Shown here in pieces: positions 1-7,391 of a stretch of DNA of 33,428 nucleotides. The stretch is taken from NCBI GenBank assembly GCA_963205075.1, contig CAUJIU010000003.1:1-33428 (forward strand), in the 5' to 3' direction. The notes beneath the pieces are model-generated. The model was not told the DNA's origin, made no database searches, and was given only the letters and a program-made list of their open reading frames with translations. Position 1 is the first letter of the stretch; the number at the start of each line of letters is the position of its first letter. Position numbers and translations under genes: made by a program. The stretch is from Pseudomonadota bacterium (GTDB taxonomy: Bacteria > Pseudomonadota > Alphaproteobacteria > Rhodobacterales > Rhodobacteraceae).

Positions 1-1141
1 GCGCGAAGGCCACCAGCGTTTCGGGGCTGGCAAAATCGGTGTCGCCGGTCAGCTGGCTGACGATCTTGACCGTCACCGTGGTCATCGCCTCGAACGGGTT
101 CATCGAAAGGCGCGCGGCCGCGCCCGCCCCCAGCACCACGATCATGGTCTCGCCGATGGCGCGGCTGGTGGCCAGCAGGATGGCGCCGACAATGCCCGGC
201 AGCGCCGCCGGGATCACCACCTTGCGGATGGTCTCGGACCGGGTGGCGCCCAGCCCGTAGGAGCCGTCACGCAAGGATTGCGGCACCGCGTTGATGATGT
301 CGTCCGAAAGCGAGCTGACGAACGGGATCAGCATGACCCCCATCACCAGCCCGGCGGTCATCACCGACGAGGCGCTGTCGCCCAGCCCCAGCGGCCGGGC
401 GAAATGGTCGCGCAGCATCGGCCCGACCGTCATCAGCGCGAACAGCCCGTAGACGATGGTCGGGATGCCGGCCAGCATCTCGATGGCCGGCTTGACCCAG
501 GTGCGCAGTCTGGGGCTGGCATATTCGGTCAGGTAGATGGCGCTGAACAGGCCGACGGGAACGGCGAAGGCCAGCGCGATCAGGCTGATATAGATGGTGC
601 CCCACAAGAGCGGCAGGATGCCGAATTGCGAGTTGCCGTGGAAGTTGGGCGACCAGGTGGCGGAAAAGAAGAAGTCGCGCCAGCTGTATTGCCCGAAGAA
701 GCTCGCGGTCTCAAACAGCATCGACAGCACGATGCCGAGCGTCGTGAGGATGGCGATGGTCGAGGCCAGGACCAGCAGCAGCATCAGCCAGCCTTCGGCC
801 GCCTGCCGGGCGCGGTAGGCGGGGCGGATGCGCCAGAGCGTGACCAGCGCGCCGGTTGCGGCAACCGCACTGACGATGCCGGGAAATACCAGCGGGCTGT
901 CGGGCAGCAGCCAGTCTTGCAGGCCGCCACCGCTGATCCGCGCCGCCAGCAGCCAGGCGGCCATGACAGCCAGCGCCGGGATCAGCGTGGCCATGGCGGC
1001 GTTGAGACCGTGCTGGCCCGGCAGCGCCGCCAGCTTGCGGATATCGCCGCCCACGACATGGGCAGCACGCGCGCGCGCCGCGAAATATGCAGCGCAGGTC
1101 AGGACAAGCACAATCAGCGCGGGCGTGGCCAATGGCAGCAT
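1..1141 (-). CDS. pstC: Phosphate ABC transporter permease PstC (partial, C-terminus outside window)
   Basis: This is an inner-membrane permease subunit of the high-affinity phosphate importer PstSCAB. About 380 codons are visible and the frame is still open at base 1. The chosen ATG at 1139-1141 follows a GGAA-type ribosome site. The N-terminal third holds about four hydrophobic segments, an extension typical of long alphaproteobacterial PstC. The core permease fold follows, with the segments GIPTIVYGLFAL and VMLIPFVSSLSDD. The cytoplasmic coupling loop reads SYGLGATRSETIRKVVIPAA, followed by SRAIGETMIVVLGAGA, which is the typical PstC signature. It lies downstream of pstS on the same strand, separated by about 80 bases that contain a strong hairpin. 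Identity is secure from the coupling loop and the context. Confidence 0.93.
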   Translation of the reverse strand, partial: MLPLATPALIVLVLTCAAYFAARARAAHVVGGDIRKLAALPGQHGLNAAMATLIPALAVMAAWLLAARISGGGLQDWLLPDSPLVFPGIVSAVAATGALVTLWRIRPAYRARQAAEGWLMLLLVLASTIAILTTLGIVLSMLFETASFFGQYSWRDFFFSATWSPNFHGNSQFGILPLLWGTIYISLIALAFAVPVGLFSAIYLTEYASPRLRTWVKPAIEMLAGIPTIVYGLFALMTVGPMLRDHFARPLGLGDSASSVMTAGLVMGVMLIPFVSSLSDDIINAVPQSLRDGSYGLGATRSETIRKVVIPAALPGIVGAILLATSRAIGETMIVVLGAGAAARLSMNPFEAMTTVTVKIVSQLTGDTDFASPETLVAFA

Positions 1142-1189
1142 CGGCGGGTTTCCGTCATCTGGGCGCCGGGGTCCGGCGCGTTGGTTGGG

Positions 1190-1213
1190 GCCCGGCCGGT
1201 GATCCGGCCGGGC
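1190..1213. other. Perfect 10-bp stem-loop between pstS and pstC
   Basis: Arms GCCCGGCCGG (1190-1199) and CCGGCCGGGC (1204-1213) enclose a TGAT loop. No T-run follows on either strand, so this is not a classic intrinsic terminator. Its position just after the pstS stop fits a hairpin that protects the pstS mRNA 3' end or partly stops transcription, giving more binding protein than permease. That role is inferred. Confidence 0.6.
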
Positions 1214-1220
1214 TGCGGGT

Positions 1221-2255
1221 CTAATGGCCCATCAGCACGCGGGCGGCAACCGCGGCCTGGGTTGCGGCCAGTTCGGGATCGGGGACCAGCCCGTATTCGG
1301 CCAGCGGCCCGCCGGGCCCGGCCACTTCGTCGGACAGGAAGAAGGCGGCGTAGTCGGCCAGGCCGGGGATGGTGTCGAGATGGGCGGCCTTGATGTAGAA
1401 ATAGAGCGGGCGCGAGACCGGATAGGCGCCGGTCGAGATGCTGGCGATGGACGGCACGACGCCGGACATGGTGGCGACCTGCAGCCGGTCGGTATTGCTT
1501 TCGTAAAAGGACAGGCCGAACACGCCGACCCCGTTGGCATCGGACTCGATCCGCGCCAGGGTCTCGGTGTAATCGCCGTCGATATCGACCGACCGGCCAT
1601 CGGTGCGCAGCGCGGTGCAGGTGGCTTTTGCCGCGTCAGCGTCACCGCCGTTGAGCGCGAGAATGGCCGCCATCGCGCCGCTGTCGGTGCAGCCCTGCAA
1701 GATCACCTTTTCCTCGAACACCTCGCGGGTGCCATGCTTGGTGCCGGGAATGAACATCCGGATCGGCTGGTCCGGCAGGGCCGGGTCGATCTCGGCCCAG
1801 CTGGTGGCGGTGTTGGCGCTGAGTGCCCCATCGACGACCCGCCGGGCGGCCAGGGCGGCGTAGATGTCGGCGGGGGTGAAGTCGAACTGGCGGCTGCGGA
1901 CGCCGGACGCAAAGACGATGCCGTCATAGCCGATGCGCACCTCGATGATCCCGGTCACGCCATTGGCGGCGCAGACGGCAAACTCGCTGTCGCGAATGGC
2001 GCGCGAGGCATTGGCGATGTCGATGGTGTTGTCGCCCACGCCTTCGCAGAAACGCTTGAGCCCCGCCGACGAGCCGCCCGATTCGACCACCGGGGTCCGG
2101 TAGTCGAAATTCTCGCCGAAATACTCGGCCACGATCGAGGCGTAGGGCAGCACGGTCGAGGAACCGGCGATCTGGATGTTGTCGCGGGCAAGCGCCCCGG
2201 TCGCGGTCAGGCCGGCTAGCGCCAGGGTCGTTGCGGTCAGTCTTGGCGTCGTCAT
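1221..2255 (-). CDS. pstS: Periplasmic phosphate-binding protein PstS
   Basis: This protein captures phosphate in the periplasm for the PstCAB importer. The frame is open to 2309, but the ATG at 2255 (344 residues) is preferred because a signal peptide begins there (MTTPRLTATTLALAG..., cleavage probably after ALA, residue 23). AAGGA lies about 11 bases upstream. The mature protein opens with IQIAGSSTVLPYA (residues 27-39) and has SGGSSAG at 59-65 and IDIANASR at about 79-86. These are the loops that bind phosphate in the PstS family. A Pho box lies about 85 bases upstream, and pstC follows. Cysteines are present, as is common in exported binding proteins. Confidence 0.94.
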   Translation of the reverse strand: MTTPRLTATTLALAGLTATGALARDNIQIAGSSTVLPYASIVAEYFGENFDYRTPVVESGGSSAGLKRFCEGVGDNTIDIANASRAIRDSEFAVCAANGVTGIIEVRIGYDGIVFASGVRSRQFDFTPADIYAALAARRVVDGALSANTATSWAEIDPALPDQPIRMFIPGTKHGTREVFEEKVILQGCTDSGAMAAILALNGGDADAAKATCTALRTDGRSVDIDGDYTETLARIESDANGVGVFGLSFYESNTDRLQVATMSGVVPSIASISTGAYPVSRPLYFYIKAAHLDTIPGLADYAAFFLSDEVAGPGGPLAEYGLVPDPELAATQAAVAARVLMGH

Positions 2256-2337
2256 CGGGCAGGTCGTTCCTTGGTCAGCCGGATGCAGGTTGCGCGGCCG
2301 GTGCCGCACCTGCTGGTCCGCCTTCTGGGGCGCTTGT

Positions 2338-2355
2338 GTAATAGTTTCATGACAG
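2338..2355 (-). promoter_or_regulatory. Pho box (PhoB-binding site) for pstSC
   Basis: Read on the minus strand, the site is CTGTCAT-GAAA-CTATTAC. It is two direct 7-mers whose starts are 11 bases apart, as in the consensus CTGTCAT-N4-CTGTCAT. The first half is perfect and the second matches at 5 of 7 positions. It overlaps the phoR stop codon (2347-2349) and lies 83 bases before the pstS start. This is good evidence for a phosphate-starvation promoter independent of phoR. No convincing -10 is visible. Confidence 0.78.
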
Positions 2356-3393
2356 GCTGGCCGGCAACAGCACCGAAACGACCGAGCCCTGCCCCGCCCG
2401 GCTCTCGATCTTCAGCCGCCCGCGGTGCCGCTCGACGATATGGCTGACAATCGCCAGTCCCAGCCCGGTGCCGCCCACGGCGCGCGAGCGGTGATCGTCG
2501 ACGCGGTAGAAGCGTTCGGTCAGGCGCGGAATGTGGCGGGCGGCGATGCCCTCGCCCTCGTCCTGCACGCTCAGGCGCACGGCGGGGGCCGGCATGGTGG
2601 CGATGCGGGCGGGCGGGTCGAGGCGCACCGTCACCGTGCCGCCCTCGCGGCCATACTTGATGGCGTTCTCGATCAGGTTGACCAGCACCTGGCGCAGTTG
2701 CGCCGCGTCTCCGGGCACGGTCGGCATCGCCTCGGGGCCCGAGAAGGCGAGCGTCACCGAGCGTGCCGCCGCCAAGGGCTCGAGCGCCGCGATGGCGGCC
2801 CCGACCAGCGTGTCGAGCGCCACCGGGGCGGTCGGGCGCACGCGCTCGTCCTCCTCGATCCGGCCCAGCGACAACAGGTCGTCCACCAGCCGGGTCATGC
2901 GGGCGGTTTCGCGGGCCATGATCTCCAGAAACCGCGCCTGCGCCGCCGCGTCGTCGCGGGCGGGCCCGCGCAGGGTCTCGATGAAGCCCGCCAGCGCGGT
3001 GATCGGCGTGCGCATCTCGTGGCTGACATTGGCCACGAAGTCGCGCCGCATCCGGCGGGCATCGTCCATCTCGGTCAGGTCGGTGAACCCGACCAGAACC
3101 GCGCGCAGCCCCGGCAGGTCGAGAGGCGCCACATCCAGCCGCCAGGCGGTTTCGCGCCCGCCCTCGCGTCCGGTGAACGCGGCGTGATGTCGCAGGCGGT
3201 CGCGCAGACAGCCCTCGACTGCGGCGATGGCATCGGGCTGGCGCAGGGCGGTGACATAGTGCCTGCCGGTGCCATCGCCACCCAAAACCTGCCGCGCCGA
3301 GGCATTTATTCCCAAAAGTCGCGCATCGGCGCCGATTACCAGCGCCGGTATCGGCAAAGCATTGAGAAAGATGTCAAACTCGGGGCTGGTCAT
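2347..3393 (-). CDS. phoR: Phosphate regulon sensor histidine kinase PhoR, without membrane segments
   Basis: This kinase phosphorylates PhoB under phosphate starvation. The open frame begins at 3468, but the ATG at 3393 (348 residues) has GGAGAGAGAC just upstream and starts directly with a PAS domain (about 1-105). The dimerisation box FVANVSHEMRTPITAL carries His125. The ATP-binding domain has N243 (VNLIENAIKYG), DEGEG at 278-282 and GGTGLGL at 307-313. No transmembrane segment is visible; E. coli PhoR has N-terminal membrane helices. Membrane recruitment would then need PhoU or the Pst complex (inference). It lies directly upstream of pstS. phoB is not in the window. Confidence 0.85.
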   Translation of the reverse strand: MTSPEFDIFLNALPIPALVIGADARLLGINASARQVLGGDGTGRHYVTALRQPDAIAAVEGCLRDRLRHHAAFTGREGGRETAWRLDVAPLDLPGLRAVLVGFTDLTEMDDARRMRRDFVANVSHEMRTPITALAGFIETLRGPARDDAAAQARFLEIMARETARMTRLVDDLLSLGRIEEDERVRPTAPVALDTLVGAAIAALEPLAAARSVTLAFSGPEAMPTVPGDAAQLRQVLVNLIENAIKYGREGGTVTVRLDPPARIATMPAPAVRLSVQDEGEGIAARHIPRLTERFYRVDDHRSRAVGGTGLGLAIVSHIVERHRGRLKIESRAGQGSVVSVLLPASLS

Positions 3394-3564
3394 TGTCTCT
3401 CTCCGGTTGCGGCCTCTATGCCACAGTTGCGGTGGGCCGGACAAACGGGGGAATTGATCCAAGGGCAACTCACCTTATAAGTGTGCCATATAGTTCGGTA
3501 TTCTGTTTGTCCCGGTCAGTTTTTTCGTCGAAGTCGATTTGGGAAGACCTTGAGGCCTGCAACC
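3394..3564. promoter_or_regulatory. Divergent intergenic region phoR / unknown gene
   Basis: This stretch of about 170 bases is more AT-rich than its surroundings and must carry promoters for both flanking genes. It contains the 8-base palindrome CTTATAAG (3474-3481) and several TATA-like hexamers (for example around 3488-3512), but I cannot assign a convincing -35/-10 pair to either strand. No second Pho box was seen. Confidence 0.4.
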
Positions 3565-3957
3565 ATGAATGCCAGGGTGCCGATGACACGAGCCAGAACC
3601 GAACCAGCCTATCCCAACATGCTGGTCATTGGCGGCAAGGCCAGCTGGACCGCCACACGCGGCGCGCTGCCGCAGATCGACGGAGTGGTCTTTTCCCATT
3701 TTCGTGAGTTGACATCGACGCTGCTGCGCGACGTGTCGCCGGATTTCGTGCTGTCGCCGCTGATGGACAGCGAATTCGACGCGCTCGACATCGCCGCCGA
3801 ACTCAGCCGCCTGGGCTATCGCGGCCGCTATCGCGCCGTCGTGGCTTCCGTGCCCAATCCCAAGGCGATCCTGAACGAGGTGCGGCAAGCCTTTCCCTTC
3901 CTCGATTTCGACATCCTGGTGGTGCCGGACCGCCCGGCCCTGGCCGGCAGCGCCTAG
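3565..3957 (+). CDS. Conserved-looking hypothetical protein, receiver-like fold suspected
   Basis: Function is not recognised. The frame is open from 3481, but likely starts are the ATG at 3565 (130 residues, GAGG about 9 bases upstream) or the ATG at 3583 (124 residues, AGGG just upstream). After a polar N-terminus, beta/alpha units alternate: a strand MLVIGG, a strand VVFSHF, a strand FVLSPLMDSEFDALDIAAEL, a strand RYRAVVAS, and a final DFDILVV. This resembles a response-regulator receiver in layout, but the position of the phospho-acceptor Asp appears to be Ser/Pro. There is no signal peptide or membrane segment. It is divergent from phoR. Its stop shares bases with the stop of the convergent PLP-enzyme gene. 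Confidence 0.6.
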   Translation: MNARVPMTRARTEPAYPNMLVIGGKASWTATRGALPQIDGVVFSHFRELTSTLLRDVSPDFVLSPLMDSEFDALDIAAELSRLGYRGRYRAVVASVPNPKAILNEVRQAFPFLDFDILVVPDRPALAGSA

Positions 3958-5150
3958 GCGCGCTGGCTGGCTTCGGCCGCGCGGACCATTTCCGGGATCA
4001 GGATCTCGGGCTCCTCGATACCGACCGAGACGCGGAAGAAGCCCTCGCTCATGCCCAGTGCGGCGCGCGCCTGGGGCGTCATGATCCGGTGCGAGGACGA
4101 GGCCGGGTGCGACAGGGTGGTGCCCACATCGCCCAGCGTCGGGGCGAAGGCGATCTGCGAGGCGGCGCGGGTGAAGGCGTTGGCGGCCCGGCGCCCGCCG
4201 CTGATCTCGAAGGACACCATGTTGCCGCCCCGCCCGCCCAGCAGCCCCGCGGCGCGGTTGTGGTCGGGGTGGTCCTGCCGCCCGGGATAGATGACCCGCG
4301 TGACCCCCGCGCAGCCGGCCAGCGCATCGGCCAGCGCCGCGGCATTGCGCTCGGCACGGTCCAGACGGATATCGAAGGAATGCAGGCCGCGCTCGGCCAG
4401 CCAGCAGTCGAACGGGCTCGGCGACAGGCCGAAGGTCACGGCGGCATCGCGGATGGCGCGGGCCAGGTCGCCGTCGCGCGCCGCCACATAGCCCAGCAGG
4501 GCATCGGAATGGCCCGCCAGCAGCTTGGTCACCGAATGGATCACGATATCTGCGCCGTGGTCGAAGGGGCGATAGAGCCGCGGCGTGGTAAAGGTGTTGT
4601 CCACCGCCAGCAGCGCGCCGGTGTCACGCGCCAGGGCGATGATGCCCTCCATGTCGGCGATGCGCAGCGTCGGGTTCGAGATCACCTCGACCACGATCAG
4701 CCGCGTGTTGGGGCGGATGGCGGCGCGCATGGCGGCACTGTCGGTGGGATCGGCCAGCGAGGTCTCGATCCCGAAGCGCGGCAGGTCCTGCGTCATCAGC
4801 CGCAGGGTCCGGCCATAGAGCTGGTCGCCGCCCAGCACGTGGTCTCCGGCCTTCAGGCAGCCCAGGAACACCGCGCCCACCGCGCTCATCCCCGAGCCGG
4901 TGATGATGCCGCCGGTGGCCCCTTCCAGCGCGTCGATCTTGGTGGCCAGCACCGAGGCATTCGGATGGCCCTCGCGCGCATAGGTATAGCCGGTGCCGTC
5001 GCGATACTGCGCATCAAGCGCGTCCGGATCGGGCGAGGCATAGACCACCGAAGGCTGCAGCGGCGTGACCACCGGGCGCGAGGTGCTCTGCGGCCAGGGC
5101 GTGCGGCGCACCAGGCTCTGGGCCGAGCCTTGGGGGGGGAGCTTGGCCAT
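3954..5150 (-). CDS. Cys/Met metabolism PLP-dependent enzyme (cystathionine beta-lyase-like)
   Basis: This is a fold-type I PLP enzyme of the trans-sulfuration family, 398 residues, a normal family length. Visible motifs are the phosphate-gripping GYTYAREGHPN (54-64), GSGMSA (85-90), the ring-stacking tyrosine in QLYGRT (Tyr112), DNTF with Asp184, and the Schiff-base lysine in HSVTKLLAGHSD (Lys209). Members cleave cystathionine or make cystathionine/homocysteine from activated homoserine. The exact substrate cannot be read from the sequence, so no symbol is given. The start ATG lies one base after the upstream gene's stop, with GGAAG as ribosome site. Codons 5-7 contain a run of eight C (coding strand). 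It is the last gene of the yicC-gmk operon. Confidence 0.85.
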   Translation of the reverse strand: MAKLPPQGSAQSLVRRTPWPQSTSRPVVTPLQPSVVYASPDPDALDAQYRDGTGYTYAREGHPNASVLATKIDALEGATGGIITGSGMSAVGAVFLGCLKAGDHVLGGDQLYGRTLRLMTQDLPRFGIETSLADPTDSAAMRAAIRPNTRLIVVEVISNPTLRIADMEGIIALARDTGALLAVDNTFTTPRLYRPFDHGADIVIHSVTKLLAGHSDALLGYVAARDGDLARAIRDAAVTFGLSPSPFDCWLAERGLHSFDIRLDRAERNAAALADALAGCAGVTRVIYPGRQDHPDHNRAAGLLGGRGGNMVSFEISGGRRAANAFTRAASQIAFAPTLGDVGTTLSHPASSSHRIMTPQARAALGMSEGFFRVSVGIEEPEILIPEMVRAAEASQRA

Positions 5151-5151
5151 G

Positions 5152-5670
5152 TCAGACTTCCTTCATCGACGCCTGAAACCGGCGCGCCTTTTCCTGATAG
5201 TTCTGCGCCGAGGCCGTCAGCCCGGCGACATGGGGCGCATCGAGGGCGCGCACCACCTTGCCCGGCATGCCCATCACCAGGCTGCCGGCCGGGATGACCA
5301 TGCATTCGGGGATCAGCGCCCCGGCCCCGATCAGGCAATTGTCGCCGATCACCGCGCCGTTCATCACCGTGGCGCCCATGCCCACCAGCACGTTGTCCCC
5401 GATGGTGCAGCCGTGCAGCAGCGCGCGGTGGCCGATGGTGCAGTTGCGCCCGACGCTGAGCGGATAGCCCGGATCGGTGTGCATGACGCAATGTTCCTGC
5501 AGGTTGGAGCCCTCGCCGACGGTGATCCATTCATTGTCACCGCGCAGCACCGCCCCGAACCAGACCGAGACATCGGCCCCCAGCGTGACCCGCCCGATCA
5601 CATGGCAGCCCGGCGCGACCCAGGCGGTTTCGGAGATCTGCGGACGGATGCCGTCTAGCGCGTATTTCAT
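5152..5670 (-). CDS. Gamma-carbonic-anhydrase-family protein (left-handed beta-helix)
   Basis: The product has 172 residues and is a hexapeptide-repeat protein of the YrdA/PaaY/gamma-CA type, probably a trimer with metal between subunits. Repeated hexapeptides (for example [12 protein letters not shown]) cover about residues 15-135, followed by a C-terminal helix. The three metal-binding histidines are all present: His64 (MHTD), His81 (IGHRA) and His86 (LLHG). Some family members are real carbonic anhydrases and many have no assigned reaction, so activity is open. The ATG at 5670 has AGGGG upstream and overlaps the gmk stop as ATGA, implying translational coupling. A longer frame to 5721 lies inside gmk and is unlikely. 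Confidence 0.88.
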   Translation of the reverse strand: MKYALDGIRPQISETAWVAPGCHVIGRVTLGADVSVWFGAVLRGDNEWITVGEGSNLQEHCVMHTDPGYPLSVGRNCTIGHRALLHGCTIGDNVLVGMGATVMNGAVIGDNCLIGAGALIPECMVIPAGSLVMGMPGKVVRALDAPHVAGLTASAQNYQEKARRFQASMKEV

Positions 5671-6305
5671 GACTTGCCCCTGTATTCCTCGTGCAATCCC
5701 CGCACGAAATCGTTGAGCCACGGCTGGCGATCACGCCGCAGCCTTTCACCTGTCAGGATCGACCGCAACTCGGCTTCGCAGGCATCGGGGTCGCGGTTGA
5801 CCAGAACATAATCGTATTCGGCCCAGTGGCTGACCTCGTCGAGGCTCTTGGACATGCGCCCGGCGATCACCTCGTCGCTGTCCTGGCCGCGCGAGCGCAG
5901 GCGGTGCTCCAGTTCGGCCATCGAGGGCGGCAGGATGAAGATCGACACCACGTCCTTGCCCAGCGCCGAATTGCGGATCTGCTGGCCGCCCTGCCAGTCG
6001 ATGTCGAACAGCGTGTCACAGCCCTCGGCCATGGCGGTTTCGACCGGGCCGCGGGGCGAGCCGTAGAGATTGCCGAACACTTCGGCATGTTCCAGCATCT
6101 GGCCGTCCCTCACCATGTGCTCAAACGCCTCGCGGCTGCGGAAATGATATTCGCGCCCGTCCTGCTCGCCCGGGCGCGGGGGCCTCGTGGTGGCCGAGAC
6201 CGAAAAGCGGATCGACCGGTCCCAGTCGCGCAGGCGGCGGGCCATGGTCGACTTGCCGGCACCCGAGGGCGAGGACAGGATGATGAGCAGGCCGCGGCGG
6301 GTCAT
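5667..6305 (-). CDS. gmk: Guanylate kinase
   Basis: This enzyme catalyses ATP + GMP to ADP + GDP, an essential step in GTP and (d)GTP supply. It has 212 residues, normal for bacterial enzymes. The P-loop SPSGAGKST is at residues 12-20. The GMP-binding region follows with [21 protein letters not shown], and later [13 protein letters not shown], the usual GMP-site signature. The lid and the [11 protein letters not shown] region complete the fold. The start is three bases after the yicC stop. The yicC-gmk order is common in Alphaproteobacteria. Confidence 0.96.
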   Translation of the reverse strand: MTRRGLLIILSSPSGAGKSTMARRLRDWDRSIRFSVSATTRPPRPGEQDGREYHFRSREAFEHMVRDGQMLEHAEVFGNLYGSPRGPVETAMAEGCDTLFDIDWQGGQQIRNSALGKDVVSIFILPPSMAELEHRLRSRGQDSDEVIAGRMSKSLDEVSHWAEYDYVLVNRDPDACEAELRSILTGERLRRDRQPWLNDFVRGLHEEYRGKS

Positions 6306-6308
6306 GGT

Positions 6309-7202
6309 TCACTCCACATTCTGAACCTGCTCGCGCATCTGGTCGATCACCGCCTTGAGGTCGAGCCCGATGGCGGTCAGCGCCGGCGATTGCGCCTTGG
6401 AGCAGAGCGTGTTGGCCTCGCGGTTGAATTCCTGGGCGAGGAAGTCGAGCTTGCGCCCGGCCGGCGCGCTCTGGTCGCAAAGCCCGCGCGCGGCGACGAT
6501 ATGGGCGCGCAGGCGGTCGAGTTCTTCGGTCACGTCGGCCTTGACCGCCAGCAGCGCCAGTTCGGCGGCCACGCGCGGCTCGTCGATCTCGGGCGCATCC
6601 TCGATCACCCGGCGCAGCGCGGCGGTCAGCGCGGCGCGGGCCTCGGGGCGGCGGGCCTCGGCGGCGGTCTGGGCTGCGGCCACCAGCGTTTCGATCTGCG
6701 CCAGTTGCCCCAAGAGCACCTCGCGCAGGGCAGCGCCTTCGGCGGCGCGGGCGGCGGCGAAATCGGTCAGCAGCGGCTCGAAATCGGCCATGAGCGCGGC
6801 GGTCAGCTCGGGGCCGTCGGTCTCGGCGGCGCTGGCGGCGCGGATCACCCCGCGCTGGGCCAGAACATCGGCGGCGGTGGCCTGCGCCAGCGTCACGCCC
6901 TGCACATAGGCGCGTTCCTGCACCTCGTTGAGCGCGCCCAGCACCCGTTCCAGCTGGTCGGGGTCGAGCACCAGCGGCCCCGCCCCCTCCTCGCGCGTCA
7001 GCCGCAGCGTCAGGCTGACATTGCCGCGCGCCACGGTTGCCGCGATGCGGGCGCGCAGCGCCGCCTCCAGCCCGTCGAGCCCCTCGGGGACCCGCAGCCG
7101 CAGGTCGAGACCACGGGCGTTGACGCCGCGGATCTCCCATGTCCAGCGGTGCAGGTCGTCATGGCCAGTGCGGCTGGCCAGGGCTGTCATGGACTGGATC
7201 AC
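6309..7202 (-). CDS. yicC: YicC-family endoribonuclease
   Basis: YicC proteins are stress-related RNases that act in RNA turnover; the E. coli protein is linked to small-RNA decay. The open frame starts at 7268, but a GTG at 7202 gives VIQSMTALASR, matching the usual N-terminus M(I/Q)xSMTGFA, with AGAGGAG about 9 bases upstream. This gives 297 residues. The N-terminal YicC domain (about 1-155) contains EIRGVNARGLDLRLRVP. The C-terminal DUF1732 domain has KADVTEELDRLRAHI and GRKLDFLAQEFNREANTLCSK, a near-invariant family signature. It is the first gene of the operon running to the PLP enzyme. Confidence 0.93.
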   Translation of the reverse strand: MIQSMTALASRTGHDDLHRWTWEIRGVNARGLDLRLRVPEGLDGLEAALRARIAATVARGNVSLTLRLTREEGAGPLVLDPDQLERVLGALNEVQERAYVQGVTLAQATAADVLAQRGVIRAASAAETDGPELTAALMADFEPLLTDFAAARAAEGAALREVLLGQLAQIETLVAAAQTAAEARRPEARAALTAALRRVIEDAPEIDEPRVAAELALLAVKADVTEELDRLRAHIVAARGLCDQSAPAGRKLDFLAQEFNREANTLCSKAQSPALTAIGLDLKAVIDQMREQVQNVE

Positions 7203-7391
7203 GGGATCGGGCTCCTCTGGGGTCGCAAGGTGCCCGCAGGAGTATGGGCAAACGCGGGGCGCCGGCAAGGGGCACGGGGCGCAAATGCGGGCGGGATTAA
7301 CCGGTTTACACTTTGGTCAGAGTCATTTCCGCCGGCTTTTGATAGATTAACTTCACGTTAACCCGTTCCCCTGCCAGCAACGGAGACCACC
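7203..7391. promoter_or_regulatory. Divergent promoter region yicC / PAS gene with CtrA-type box
   Basis: This 189-base region lies between divergent genes. At 7347-7362 it carries TTAACTTCACGTTAAC, i.e. TTAA-N7-TTAAC, which matches the full CtrA consensus TTAA-N7-TTAA(C). A TTAACC half-site sits at 7297-7302. The box ends 29 bases before the PAS gene start (7392), a normal place for promoter control of that gene. The CtrA call rests on the motif and the alphaproteobacterial context. A confident -10 is not assigned. Confidence 0.65.

Noticed and set aside
278-1393. 371-codon plus-strand open frame at the left end
   Set aside because: Lies opposite pstC and the pstS end, with Gly/Gln/Arg-rich nonsense composition. 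pstC on the minus strand explains the region.
3525-3535. T-run near 3530 as an intrinsic terminator
   Set aside because: No stem precedes it on the plus strand, and no gene ends there.
7203-7268. Longer yicC start at 7268
   Set aside because: Adds 22 residues unlike the family. The GTG at 7202 gives the conserved SMTxxA start with a good ribosome site.
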